Positions 45,736-58,345 of a stretch of DNA of 64,000 nt are shown in pieces. Source of the stretch: Lunularia cruciata (Eukaryota; Streptophyta; Marchantiopsida; Lunulariales; Lunulariaceae). Every line of letters starts with the position of its first letter. Positions within the stretch are counted from its first letter, which is position 1. The stretch lies in contig OX419760.1 in the NCBI GenBank assembly GCA_948567375.1, positions 12,958,001 through 13,022,000 of the forward strand. The letters run 5' to 3'. The notes beneath the pieces are model-generated. The model was not told the DNA's origin. It saw nothing but the letters and a program-made list of their open reading frames with translations, and did no database searches. Position numbers and translations under genes: made by a program.

Positions 45736-48589
45736 ATCTTTTGCTTTTGGGGCATAATTTCTTCTATTCACTATTTATTTCTTATGTTCTATCTTCTTTA
45801 CTTATTCTCTTGGATTATGGTGGGTTGGAGACTTCTCTATTAATTATGAGAAATATTTTTGATCCACTAAAATACCAAATGATGATCATCATATTTTATG
45901 TATTACGAGCCAACCAAGATATATTGCAAAATCTTGATGATGGCATCTAGTGGAGTAAGAACAACACAATTTTGGATTCTTGGCAAGAGCTCAATGAACC
46001 TAATATCTAGATTTTAAATTATCATTAAAACAAGAGCAACACAATACTGACTTGCAAAGCTAAAAATTTGGTTTGGTAAAGAGGCATGTAACTCAATTTT
46101 AAAAGAATTCCATGCAAATTATGACAACTCATGAAGGAGAAATATTAGATCATTTCATGCATAGGTTGTAGTCCCACACACAAATATAAAGGTGGAAATA
46201 ATCATGAGGAAGCTTAGGCAACTAGAAAAAGCCATGCAATTGGTTGAGAGATTTTAATACCTTTTCTCCTCAATAATTGTACATTCATAATACCAAATAG
46301 TCTCACAAAACTATTATACACAAAGGAATAAAGTGACCTCAAAGGAAAATAGATGCTTCTTAATATAAATTTCCTACCAATGTTATAAGGAAAGAGTATG
46401 TAAAGTTGGAGGACATTTCTATTGCAAAAAACAATGCCTTTTTTACTCTTAATCTAATACTTCTTAAGATAAAATAAGCATATATGGAGTCATTGGAATT
46501 ATGATTTACATCTTTGAATCATGTTCTAGGATTACATTGGATTGTATCAAAAGCAAAAATAATGCTAAGCTTGTCTTCCACCCAAGAGATACCTCTAATG
46601 AAAATTTTGTGTAAATCATATGCAAGAAAGAAGAACAAGTTGAAATCAAGCAATATCAAGGAAAAAATTTAAAAAGAAACCTCCTTCTCACTCTCCAAAT
46701 CTCTGATTCAATACTAAATCTCGATGATAAAACTCCTCAAATAATCCATAGTGAAGACTTCACAATATCAAGAAAGGTTCTTCTATTATATTTACAAAAG
46801 TGTTATATTGAGCTAGAGGTTCCTCCAAGATCAACATCATATTTATATCGTTGTCAAATAGAAAGTTTCAATCTTTACTTAGCAAATATAGGCATTACTT
46901 ACAAACCCTCATTCCTTTTATTCACTCCACATGCAAAGTTCAATAAGGAATGGGTGCCTTTTCCCTCCTAAGCCTTTCTAGATATACTTACCAAAGTTAC
47001 TATGGTGAATTTGTTGCTAACTTGCTAAAATCATTATCCACCTAAATTACTTAGGTAATGAATCTGATGTGACTAGGCCTTCACATAAGTTTTTTTAGCC
47101 TCATATGCCTCTTGAAATTACAATATACTCTAAGGTAAAGTCAGATCTACTTAACTTGACCTATTTCAATTACCAAATGTCACATAACTTGGTCAAGCCA
47201 ATAGGATTTTGACATCTCCTATATACTAAGTCAATTTGACCAAACAAAGTCCAAGATGGAAATCATACTCCTATATAAAATCCCCTACAAGTTTTTACTC
47301 TAATTTGAAATTCTCCTAAGAGATCTCATCCTATTGTATTTAATTTAAATTTTATTAAGTGGTCCCAAGGTATATAGAACAATTAAATGTTAGATCTCTT
47401 ATTTAGCAATACTAACTTAGTTAGAGATAATCAAACTTAGATATTACTAAAATTATCTAGCTATAAACAATTCATTATCACCAAAATATTATTAGAGACT
47501 AGTATGCAATGTAGTGTGTTATAAAACATCATTGTGCTCAAGTTAATTTTGTAAAATGACAAATCCAAGTAAATTTAGTAAGGCAAAGTTGTAAATGACC
47601 AAGGAGATAAATATGACAATGGATGATAAGAATGGAAGGTAACATTCAAAACCCTCAATTGAGTGGAACTTTGGTTTTGGTATTTAAGGGGAAGCTAAGT
47701 AAGAGATTCCATAGAAGCTTCCAAGGAAATTCTCTTCTAAAATCTACCTTTCTTGGAGTGCAAGCCAAGCTAGCCATCTACTTTGCATTCAAGTTAAGCT
47801 AGATGTTTACTTGGTGTACAAGCTACTCAAAGCTTTGGAAGTCATTGGAAGCTTCTTGCCAATAAGCTCCTAGATGCTTCTAGTACATTCAACCAAGAAG
47901 CTTCATAGATGCTTTTAGAACATTCTTAATATTCTTAGATTATGCTAGTTCTACTTGTTTTTGCTTAATTAATTGATTTGTGCTAGTTGATTTGTGCTTA
48001 CTTGTTAGCTCTTAATAACTCTTTTTCTGACTCCATATTGTTATATATTTTCCCCCACCACTAGTTGGTAATGGCATCATTACCATTAACTCTTTGAACA
48101 CTTATATGGTCATTTGTGTATTGTGGAGATGAGGAATAGGTTCCTACATGGTGTCATGAAGGAAATGTCGTTTCTAGAAAACCTTATACTGGATTTGTCA
48201 TTGGCAGCCATGTTGGATGGCTCTTTGGGCAAGAAGTCAATCAACTTCATATTATGATGGTTAATAGGGATTGGAGTAAGAAAGGAAAATGGGTTAGAAA
48301 CAAAGGGTTTCAATTTCAAAATATAGAAGACAAGGTGGATCCATATGGGACTACAAAGTGCAAATTTGTATGCAAAAAGAGAGATAATCTAAGTAATATC
48401 AAATAGACCTATCCAATTGCAAGTAAGTTTACAAACTTGGGTGTCAAGAAAGAGAAGAATTTTATTAGAGGAAAGCATGACCTTATTGCTTATTTGGAAA
48501 GTTAGATCGCAGCAATGTCTATAAGCATATTTCTTTTGCCAATTTTGAGCAATGACAAGATGAGACTTAGCTTGTTGTAAAGATGCAAA
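45736..48589. other. Decayed unassigned DNA, possibly retroelement-derived
   Basis: A frame at 45741-45950 (ANQDILQNLDDGI) followed by TILDSWQELNEPN has a faint copia gag flavour but no firm motif. A TATA-like TTTGGTATTTAAGGGG near 47686 may be an LTR promoter. Stops are frequent throughout. Confidence 0.25.
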
Positions 48590-48740
48590 TCATGTGGATG
48601 TAATACCAATAGCTAGACATATTGTCTAGAGGTGGAAATTGGCTTGGTAATATATAAAAGGATTTTATATATGATTTTCTAAGCAGATCAAATAGACATG
48701 TCACCAAAAGAGTACTTCCACTTATAGTGCAAAGGCCAAA
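48590..48740 (+). repeat. LTR fragment related to 8151-8290
   Basis: Shares ATGTCACCAAAAGAGTACTT (versus GTATCACCAAAAGAGTACTT) and adjacent blocks with the LTR ending at the initiator-Met primer site near 8347. No primer site follows here. Confidence 0.5.
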
Positions 48741-49214
48741 AATACCTTGAAAACTTCACAACCAATTTTGGAGACCTAAACGGATGAATTAGGCCTCAAA
48801 AAATTACATGTCCCCCCCTACAAAATAAAATGCATTTCCTTCTCCTCCTCTTGTTTGTCTTGTTGAGAGCTTTCCAACGGTATCTCACCCATGCTATTTT
48901 GCATTTCCTATAAGAAGATTCTCCAAAGATTCCCTTTGGTCAAACTTGTTTGACCAACCAGATAAGACAAGGATCAACATGTCACCAATCCATACAACTA
49001 ATCTAAGGGTTGAGCTTGTTGACATGTCACCAATCCAATATCTTATTCAAGGGTGGAGCTCCTTTTGAATGGATCCTCTTTGCTATATAATAAAAACAAG
49101 GTGCTCCTTTGGAGCATCAGAGTATTGAGGGATGAAGCCTTAAGTTTCTCTTGTGTTTCTTCTCTTGTCCATGGAATGTTTCAATTGGTAGCTCTCACAA
49201 GATTGGACAAACTC
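48741..49214. other. LTR-like stretch, unassigned
   Basis: CTATATAATAAAAACAAGG near 49082 is a good plant TATA box, in a stretch with repeated GACATGTCACCAATCC (48977 and 49020). It could be an LTR of the gypsy fragment beside it, but no partner copy is visible. Confidence 0.25.
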
Positions 49215-50035
49215 TCAAGCCTCTTGTGCTATATAGGGCCACCACCATTGATATTGTAGGGTACCCAAGGTATTGTCCACACTTATGTGACCAATGATTT
49301 GTAAGTCATGGGTATCTTGAAGCCGCATAAGTTGTAGATCTCTCTTGGTTGGAACATAAATCTGGTTCTCATAGAATAGAAGAAATTTGTTAAAGAAGAA
49401 AGTGTGGCATTCCTTGTAATGTGTTGCAAAATGACCTTGTACCAACTAAAAGAAGTAATCTTGTTGTGAAGCAATTCTAAATCTGATTTGGACTTTTGAA
49501 TCAACTAACCTCATAACAATTGCTATTGTTATGAGAGATTTCAAGAAGAGTCTTCAAATAAGGTCATCTTGATAGGGTATCAAGGATGATATGGAACTTA
49601 TTGGGTTTGTATTGAAGCTTGATGTGAAACAATTGTAGTTGTTTCTCCCGTCAATGATGTTGAGTCTTCATGTGCCCCAAATGTAAGGTTTGAAACAAAG
49701 GTTTATGATTGGTCTTCATGATCACTTTTTTCCACAAGAGATAATATCTCCATACCTTTGTGGTATAAACCATTGCTAATTTTTCTTGATCCCAAGCAAA
49801 GTAATTCATTTTGCAGTGTTTAGTGGGCAAGACACAAAGGCAATGGGATGTAATCCATATGGAAATTCTTATTCAATGTAGCTCCGATGGAGAATTTAAA
49901 AACATCAAAATAAATCACACATGGTATTTGAGGATCATATGGTTAGAGGAAGTGGTGTGAAGAAACCATATGCTTTAGTTTCTTGAATGCTTCTTTGTGC
50001 TTTAAGGAAGCATTAAAAGCTTGATGTCTTTCCCA
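49215..50035 (-). pseudogene. Gypsy RNase H and integrase zinc-binding fragment (minus strand)
   Basis: From 50030 down the minus strand reads CVIYFDVFKFSIGATL (first RNase H Asp block), then HPIAFVSCPLN, a W-x-Q-E-K-LAMVYTTKVWRYYL block and KTNHKPL. It continues to FHIILDTLSR and an integrase HHCC start, IYVPTKRDLQLM, DTHDLQIIGHISV and LQYQWWWPYI. Order and spacing are those of Ty3/gypsy pol. Many stops. The RT upstream is missing, cut off where element B begins. Confidence 0.7.
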
Positions 50036-50084
50036 AGAGATTGGGTGTCATAACATTTGTAGCACCAACACTTGTTTACTTTGG

Positions 50085-53000
50085 ATGCTAGAGTGATAAT
50101 CTTGGTGGTCAAAGTTATATTAGTAGTTGCTCAAAGACTACTTAGCAATTTTGTAAATTTTGTATTATGGCTATTGAATATATTTTAACTTGTACCATTC
50201 ATACCATGAGATGTGCCGTCAATGGCACTGTTAGAGTTGAGGATCTAGGTTGAATAGAGGGGTATACCTTCAAAGTGTAGCTCTAGAGAGCTCATTTCTT
50301 TGATGTTGAGCCTTCAAAGTGTCTGGCTATGGTAGGCAGAAGTTGGTGAACATCACTTTGAGTCTCTTAGCTAGAGTAGATGTGGTTTGACTATAATCAA
50401 TGCCCAATTTTTTATAGGTTGTTGAGTGGAGGATCAAGTTCAGATCAAATTTGAATGTGATTCAAGTGGAAGAGTGAACTGATTACACCAGAGAAGTGAG
50501 AGTCAAGAGGAAATCAGATGCAAGAATGGAGAGCATTGGTGGTATCTCCAAGCTTGGCAAATTGTTGTTACTTTTGATCACAATCTTGGATTTCCTTGAG
50601 ATGATCATATGAGGAATCATTATGTGATTTGCTATAGATTTGATAGTGAGGCAAATGATGTGCAAAAGCACTGCCAAAATTTGGTGAAGATTGAGGTCAA
50701 ATTGAGACTAGAAATTCAATTTTGTTGATCAATGAGACAGATCTGAGAGTGAGAGGTCAAATTCACAATTGAGACTAGTGATTTGCAAAATTGGAAGTGG
50801 ATACAAGAACCCATCCCCTCAAATCAGGGATTTGGAGGTCCTCATTTACTCAATTTGGCTTGATTTAATAGTGATAGTCAGTAAGTAGGATTTGGAGGTC
50901 AAGAAATAGTAGTGGAGTTCTAACAATTTGTTAGAGGTGCCTAGATTTAGAGGTTGAGTTGATGGAGGTCATCTAGAGTTTGAGGTTACCCAAGTTGAGT
51001 CAAATTTGGTGGTGGCTTGTCCTAGCTAATGCTCCAATTGGTAGAGGTTAACCTAATTTGGAGAGGGTTGATTTGGCAAGAAGAAGACCTCATTTGGCAT
51101 TAAGAGGTTTCAAGGCATTGGATTGTGGGCTAGAGAGGCTATGAAGGCCTAGAAAGGCCAGCAAGACAACTTGTTGGTGTAAGGCTAGCCAGATTAGGTG
51201 AGGTTTTGGTAGTTGTTTGGCAAAATTTGCTCACCTTTCAAGATTGTATGCAATAAGTAGATCCAAGATCTTTGGTTCCTAAACTAGTGCCTTAGCCAAT
51301 TAGTCCACCCTTAGTAGTTATCCTAGTGATTGGTGAGTTGATACATATACTCATGTAGCTTTAGCTAGGAAAGACCTTTTGATCACATCCTTGGTGAACT
51401 TGGTAGTGTAAGAATATATAGACATTCCTATTAGGTCAAATGCCAAATGGTGGTTGAGTTAGTCTGATTTTGATTCATGAGATGGAGGGTTATTGTTTCA
51501 ATTTCTTGTGATTGGACCTCCTCCATTCTTTGCTTCTTATTTGTGCACCATGTTTGTGTGTGGGGCCTTAATATTCAGATGTTGATACTCTAGTGTGCTC
51601 TTGGTAGTGAGGTTAGAGTGATGACCAATTAGACTGGCTATGTTTCTCTCTAGTGAAGTAGGAAATGATGGTATGCATATAGATCATGAGAGCATATGTC
51701 ATGATGGAAGGTTACAAGTTGCACTTTCTTCTTGTGTATTTATCATAGTTAGAGTTATATTAGTGGGTGGTTTTTTGTGGTAGTACTTGGTGGTTACACT
51801 TCCACATTAGGGTAGATTGTCATGATTGAGTTATTTAAGGATTCTATAGGATATTTTGCTACAATGCATAGTGAGTTTACATAGAGTGGTACTTGATATC
51901 AAGTCCCAATAATGGAAGAGATTGATTCCAATTTTGAGTTTGACACGGGAGTTGTTCAATTGAAAGTGCACTTGGTGTATCCATACTATTTTTGTAGGAT
52001 ATAGAAAAAATTTATTTGGACACCAAGTCTATTTTGGTATAATGTGTACTATTGAGTTGTATGACTTCATCTAAGAGTTTGATAGTTGGTATGATCTACA
52101 ATAGATGCGAAACCCAATTTTGTTCACACCCTTCATGGGATAGAAGAGATTGTTCCAACACTTGGAAGGTCCACTAATGGATGACTACCATGAGTTCAAG
52201 AGAGCATACTTGGAGGAGATTAAGCTATAGAGATAATATTGGTCTCCAAATTACATCTCTATCACTTTAAGCTCAATTTCTAGGGAGTAGATTGACAATA
52301 CTCACAAATTCTAGATCTAGTAGCATTGGTGTATCTAATAAAGGTGCACTAATTGGAGATAGTGCTACTACAAGTAGAGGTACTACTATAGGAAGTGGTT
52401 CAATATTTGGATTAAATCCTATGATATAGTTGTTCCAATGTTTGAGGTAGAACTACCAAGGAGTTTGGATTGACAAGCTTAGGAGCTTGCAAGAATTCCA
52501 ATGAAAGGCTGGAGAGAGCCTATGCAAGCAAGGCATACATTAGCATGAGACAATTGATCATTTTCACTCAAGGAGTTAATAAGGCCTAGGCAATCAAATT
52601 TTGGTATGGGATCTCAAACAAGGAGTTGCAATGGAGAGTCCGTGATGCTATGTTGTAACAGTTTACCTCATCTACTTTGGTGATGGTTTTTAGTTTGGCT
52701 AAGCTCATTAAGCTCAACATGGTGGAGAAGAGAGTGATATCTAGATTTGCTAAGAAGATCACATCCACAACTATTACTTCTTGTAGAATGTAGCAAAGTG
52801 CACCACACCGTGTTGGCCTTTAAGGGCATAATGGATAGCCTAAATCTTGTGGAGCAAGTGGAGCCTAGTGCAACTAGACCTTTACCTTCATTTTTGGGTT
52901 AGCAACAATTAGTGAGTGGAGGTGTTGCTTGTTGGACTTGTGGTGGACCTCACCACAAGAGAGAGTGCACTAAAGGCAATAAACATGATACCTCTAATAC

Positions 53001-53347
53001 ATCAAAGCCAACATAAAGACAATGTGACCATTGCTATAGATTTGGTCACTCTAGTGACCAATGCTTTGAACTTCACTTAGAATTATGGAGTTGTAAGGTT
53101 GCTATGGCAAGTGGTAGAGGAGCTCCAAATCATGGAGGACAAGGTGGTGGTAGAGGACTTACACTTGGTAGATGCCAATATTTACCCTTGCTTTTGATAA
53201 AGCCATGGCTAATGGATTGAAAATTAGAGCAAAGATTTGCTAGCATGGCCATAGCTCAAAGGAATCAAATTCAAGTGTTGATGTTTTGACCTCTTATGTT
53301 GGTGATAGAGATGTCTTGGACTTTATCTGTGGAGTAGCATAGGTAGA
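50085..53347 (+). mobile_element. Element B: second copy of the A family, split by element C
   Basis: LTR 50085-50494 (also lacking its first ~110 bases) ends GAACTGATTACA. Leader and gag are collinear with element A 9480-12300. Gag blocks include FTPFMG, RLFQHLEGPLMDDYHEFK and a CCHC knuckle CDHCYRFGHSSDQC near 53026-53067, followed by the G-rich tail GAPNHGGQGGGRGL. It breaks at 53347 where element C begins. The remainder, including any protease, methyltransferase and pol, should lie beyond 64000. Confidence 0.75.
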
Positions 53348-56300
53348 TGTGGTACCCACATTTTTGTTTTTTCTTAGTTTTGAAGAAGTGTATAGAAGAA
53401 GTTGAATTGTGCCTATATGGCACAAGAAGGAAAAGAAAGGTGTCCTCGGGTTGTAACCCAAGGTAAAATGACTTCATGTCAAAAGGCAAGGTACTCAAAA
53501 TTGCCCTGTTAGCATGCAACCCAAAGTAAGGAGACTTTGGCTTGGAGTGCTCAACTCAAGGCGTAGATAGTGTAACAACTTCCCTTTGGGGTGAGACATT
53601 CAAGAAGGTACCACTCACAAAAACACATGGTCATACGCGTGAGGGAAAATTGACAGTGATAGGAGCATGCAAGAGGTATGACTTCTCAGTAGAAACTCAA
53701 AGTGAAGAAGGATGGAGAAGGCGCATGACTATAAAATTTGGGCTAGAGACAAAGTGATGACAAGTAATTTTCTGTTGCCATTAAGAAGTCGTCCTACGGG
53801 AGATCGTGGGAAGGGCGATGTAGTCAAAGACACGCTGGTGTGCCGAGAGGAAGTCAGGAGAGTTAGTCCGGTAATTAGTAGGAAGAATAGCCCCAACCCA
53901 GAGTGGAAGAGAGAAAGATGGGAGGTGGGAAGAAGATTTCTGAATTTTTAGTGAGAAATCATGCAATTCAGAGGTTAGATGTGATCACAAGAATTGAAGT
54001 CTTGAGCAGGCTTTGGATCACATTATTGGCATAGAATTGGAATGCTTTCCAAGTTTTATGACTAAGATCATTGAGAGTAAGTGTCTAGATGGTCCCAAGG
54101 AAGAAGGGAAGAGAGGAAATCCAGCTTGATAGATAGAGTCGAATTGAAAATTAGTACTCAAAAGAAAGGTAGGCATAGAGCACGGTGCCACATTCTTGGA
54201 GAAGGGAGAAGTAGCTAAAGAAACCCAAGAAGTGAGAGATACCTTTTCTTTGAAGCGCACAAAGAATGGTTACAAAGTAGAGAGCTATAAAGATCCTATG
54301 AGGAGAGGTATTGTAAGTGCACTGATGGCAATCTTGAAGCCGGAGAGAACTACCTATGTGATGAAGCATCAAGCGATATTCTTCCACAAGATGTTTGCAG
54401 GAGAGCCAATCAATTGGGCAAAGTGTTTTCACCAATGAGCAAGACAGATGGTGTGGAATTTGCAAGACAAGTTGTCTCTACACTACATTGTGCCGTTTGC
54501 AACCCATTTCTATCTGGGGCTGAACTTGCTCAATGCGGTGGAGAGACACAAGATGGGTGTCACACTTCCATCCCAATTAAAGAAGAGATGTCGATGCAGA
54601 GGAGCAACATTACATCTTGCAAATCAAGAGCAACAATGAGTACTACGTGCAGACAGGGCAGAGCATGCAAGTGAAGGTAAACACTCCAAAATCAAAGAAG
54701 AGGAGTTGACAAGGAGAAGAAGAAGAAGTAGCGGCGGCAAGACCTCAGAAAGTTAGAAAGGTGAACCCGAGGAGAGATTTGGTGGTAATTGCATTGTCAG
54801 GCAAAGAGTCAAAAGGAGAGGCCAAGTGCAAGTCCGACGACTCGGAGAAGGAGGAAGAACCCAAGTTCACGCTGTAGAGTGGGGCACAAGTAGCAACAAC
54901 AATGATGGAATGAAGATGCAGTCGGTACCCAAAGAGGAGGAAGTAAAGATGGAGACGGAAGAAGGAGGTGACTTGAGAACCAAAGATGAGGTTCTAGAGC
55001 AAGAGGAGAAGAAGGTGACTATTCAGAGAGAAGTCCATTCCATAAAGAAGGCAAAGTATGAATTGGGGCTGAGGAAGGTAAGAGAAGTGGAGAGTGGAAG
55101 TTCAAGGAGCAAAGAATCCATTCCCATAAGGTGATTGCGGTTGAGAAGACGAGTATCAAGAGAAGAAGAGGCAAAGGAGGAGACAAGACACAAGTTGAGG
55201 TAATCCTGAGTGAAGGAGTGGAGTATTTACAGGAGATTGTGTGCCCATTGTTAGTAAAGTTGGAACACAAGAAGAAGGAAATGCAATCAAAGTGTTTGGA
55301 GGTGAAGACTGTATTGCAGGTGTTAGCAAGGTTAGAAGAAGAGGACTCGGAATTGAAGAAGAGTGTAATTCAAGGTGAGGAAGAGAGAGAAGCACTACGA
55401 GTAGATGCGGTAATACAAAATCAAGTGATTGAGAACTTGAAGAAGGAAGTGGGGAGTAAAGAGAGAAAAAAGAGCAGAATGATATAGGGAGAGAAAGGCA
55501 AGTAACGGAGAATGAGATCTTGAAACAATAGTTTGTGGATTTGCAACTTGAGATTATTCATGGTATGGCAAGGGTAGCAGAGAAGGAGCAAGAGCTCAAT
55601 AGGATGATGGAGAGTGTGGAGGAGAAGAAGAAACTCTTGTAAAGGGAGTTAACGGTGAGGTATAGAGAAGAAGAAAGCCCGAGAGAGTTACTTTGTAATC
55701 TGGAGGAGAAGATAGTGCAAAAGGAGAAGGAGAAGAAAACAATGAAAGCCAAGTTCAAGGCAGAATTGGCAATGTACAAAGAAGATTGACTTGCAGATTG
55801 AGAACATGAGAGAAGGATGAGACTTGAGCCATTGAAGGAGATTGTAACAAAGATGAACGCAATGTTGAGTACAAAAGCCAGCGTGTGAATTGAAGAGACG
55901 AGACTGCATGAGTTGAAGAAGTTGGTGCAGGAGACAAGGAGGAGAAATGCAAAGGATAAAGATTTGAATGCCTTGCTTATTAGTCTTAGAACTTGTGTTG
56001 ATAGGAAGATATTAGAAGTAGAAGATAATATCACAATTATATTAGATTTGGTGAAATTGGAGATAGATAAACTTCAGAAGGATGTGAGAGCTAAACCCGA
56101 AGTAGATGACATAGGAGTACAAATATCTTTGGAGTTACCATCGGAGATATTGGAGAAGAGTGGGTTGGAAGATAAGGAGTAAGATGGATTACCCACTAGT
56201 GTAATTGTAAATCAGCTTGAAAAAGTGTTAGAATTAGTGGAGGAATTAGGAATTGTGAAACCCAAGGATAGAGTGGTAAGTGAAGTTACTTCAGGATTGG

Positions 56301-57129
56301 AAGCCGAGGAAGAGGTAGACGTCGGATTGGAGTAGTAACAGATTTGAGATTTGAAGAGGTAGATATGAAGAAGTGGTTTGTCATTTTGGATCTGCAAGTT
56401 AGAAGAGTTGTTAGACACGGTATAGTTGTTAGTAATTGTTGATTGCATCACTATTTAAGAGTGACATTTGTAGTAAAATGTTGTTCAGTGCTTATAATTT
56501 CTGAGAATAGATAAAGCAAAGTGTTGTGAAGCAGTGCTTGTTGTTTGAGTTTTATTCTAAGAATCAAACTTGTGCTTGTGTTTGTGAGTGTTGGGAGAAT
56601 TTCAAAGTGAGAATCAATGTGCTTGTTGGATGTTGGATTCCGCAACCTTGATCTTTATGCTATGTGTTTGATCCTTAGTGAAGTGCAATCGGAGCAATGC
56701 CTTGACAGGTTTGAGAGGAATTGTAGTGTTGGTAGTATTCTGCATTTGTGAGTGCAACACAAAGTTGATGTGAAGCAATTTTGATCGAGGAAGTTGTGCC
56801 TTCAGTGGAAGTGTGGAACACAATTCTAAGGCAAAGTCATTTTGCAATGAAGTGCCATTTTTGGTAGAGCTTGAATCATCACAATCAAGATTTTTTGGAA
56901 AGATTTAATGGAGTTATGATTAAGGAGTGTTAATTTGTGATGAGACTCCGAGTCACTACTTGTTACTCTTTTCTGGGTGTAGTTGCCACCTGAGAGATTA
57001 AAGACAAAATCAAGAAGAACTACATTGTGACATTTGACTTTGTATTTGGACATTTCTGACCAGTATCTTTGGAGGAACAAACTTTACTTACCTGATTACC
57101 ACAAAAGTGATATTTGCCGAGTTGTCACA
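53348..57129 (+). repeat. Element C 5' LTR, about 3.78 kb
   Basis: Start is fixed by comparison with the 3' LTR start at 63946. The end is inferred from TTGTCACA at 57122-57129, seven bases before the primer-binding site. LTRs of this length are at the upper end for plants. Only the first 55 bases of the 3' LTR are visible, so the length depends on the primer-site call. Confidence 0.6.
54196..56182 (+). pseudogene. Broken coiled-coil ORF lying inside the element C LTR
   Basis: 54196-54645 is one frame with a single TGA at 54436. It contains MKHQAIFFHKMFAGEPINWA and LHYIVPFATHFYLGLNLL, similar in feel to the plant retrotransposon ORF called putative plant transposon protein (Transposase_32-like; unverified). 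54826-55134 and 55131-55487 then give a K/E-rich region, and 55490-56182 a long heptad-like segment (EKEQELNRMMESVEEKKKLL, LHELKKLVQETRRRN). Frame changes and about six stops break it. An upstream block at 53712-53951 may be its N-terminus. The continuity of biased, coiled-coil-like sequence over about 660 codons supports a former protein. Function unknown. Confidence 0.5.
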
Positions 57130-57136
57130 TGATTTT
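56183..57136 (+). other. Non-coding end of the element C LTR
   Basis: No plus-strand frame of note. A run of GTGCTTGTTG-type words near 56540-56640 and a TTGTCACA end are seen. This should include the promoter, R and U5, but I could not fix a TATA box with confidence. Confidence 0.3.
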
Positions 57137-57154
57137 TGGCGCCATTGCCGGGGA
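57137..57154 (+). other. Primer-binding site complementary to tRNA-Asp
   Basis: TGGCGCCATTGCCGGGGA differs at one base from TGGCGCCGTTGCCGGGGA, the primer site commonly seen in Athila/Tat-type plant gypsy elements and assigned to tRNA-Asp. It marks the start of reverse transcription and the end of the 5' LTR. Confidence 0.8.
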
Positions 57155-57189
57155 TACAAATCTTGAAAGTGGAAGAATACAAAGCCAAT

Positions 57190-58345
57190 CTTGGAATTAG
57201 GGTGTAAAACAATATGAATTTCTGCATTGAGAGAACAACAGGAAGAGAGAGTTTGAAGATGAATGTTGTAGCGTGAAGAAGAAGAGCGCCTAAAGATCCA
57301 ATCCACTTTTTTTGAAACCAAACGCAAGGCGTTGGACTTTCAACTTCTTCACAAAGTGCAAGAAGCACTGCAAAAACTTGACCAAAAGAAAAAGGAAGGT
57401 GGTTGGCAAGGCTACTTTGCATCTCCATCTTCCAAGAGGAAGAAAGAATTGAGCGAGCAGACATATTTGCTACGACCTAGTACACTGACTTCCCCTAAAG
57501 CTATAAAGGAAGTCGCTTTTCTAAAGAACTTTGTTTGAGAAAAAACAACACAAACACTAACGGAAGAAGAGTGTCAACACCTTCTACACACGATTCCCTG
57601 ATTGTCTCAAAGGAATTTTGAAGAACACTCCGAAGGTGTTGAACCTGATTCTTCCACTCGAGTTGAAGTTGACACACTCAGAGAAGAAATTGTCGAGTAA
57701 GATCCTACTCTGAACTTGACTAATTGGAACCCCTAGGCTGACAACACAACGTTGATACTAGCCAACCCCTCAATTCCATCAAGTTCAAACTTATCACAGT
57801 TGATTCCACCAATTCAAATGATGACTTCGTTGCCTGTCACCCAACACGCCTATCAAAAGTACAAGGGGACAAAACAAGACAAAGACTCCAAAGAATTCAT
57901 CAAAGAATTTGAAGTCATCTCCTTTGCCAACAAGCAACATAACTCGGCGGATCGACTGAGAATTTTCCCAAGTCTGCTCCTAAAGAAAGCTCGGAGCTGG
58001 TACACCCATGTAACCTAGAAGCGGTTTGTACCGGCGGATTGGGCAGACTTGAGAAACAATTTCTTGGAATGCTTCTGGGAAGTTGATTATAACACGAGTG
58101 TCTTTGCGGCACTGAATGATTTGGACAGAGGCAAGAAGGAGAAGTTGAGAGACTACTCTGAGTGGTTCATGGCGCTCTTGAACAGAGTTTTGAAGCAATC
58201 GAGTGTGGTGGGTTACTCTGATGCCCAAGCTATTACTTGGTTCCTGGGAGGAATTTCACTAGAGAATTGGATCTTTGCCAAGGAGAGGAATGTCACTTCC
58301 TTGGACAAAGTACTCACTACAAGGCGGCTCACTCTCACTCTACCG
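57190..58345 (+). pseudogene. Element C gag, N-terminal part and capsid, broken
   Basis: The N-terminal block (57332-57538) has LLHKVQEALQKLDQKKKEGG. The capsid block runs from 57752 in one frame with a single TAG at 58016. It reads EFIKEFEVISFANKQHN and LLKKARSWYTHV, then FLECFWEVDYNTSVFAAL and YSEWFMALLNRVLKQSS, a typical retrotransposon gag fold (Retrotrans_gag). A frame change near 58300-58345 leads into the nucleocapsid part. Confidence 0.75.

Noticed and set aside
55558..56034. 158-residue Ser/Leu-rich minus-strand frame resembling a membrane protein
   Set aside because: It is the complement of the K/E-rich coiled-coil ORF; AAG/GAG codons read as CTT/CTC give the hydrophobic bias.
57096..57464. 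122-residue minus-strand frame across the primer-binding site
   Set aside because: Antisense to the LTR end, primer site and gag start of element C; no conserved motif.
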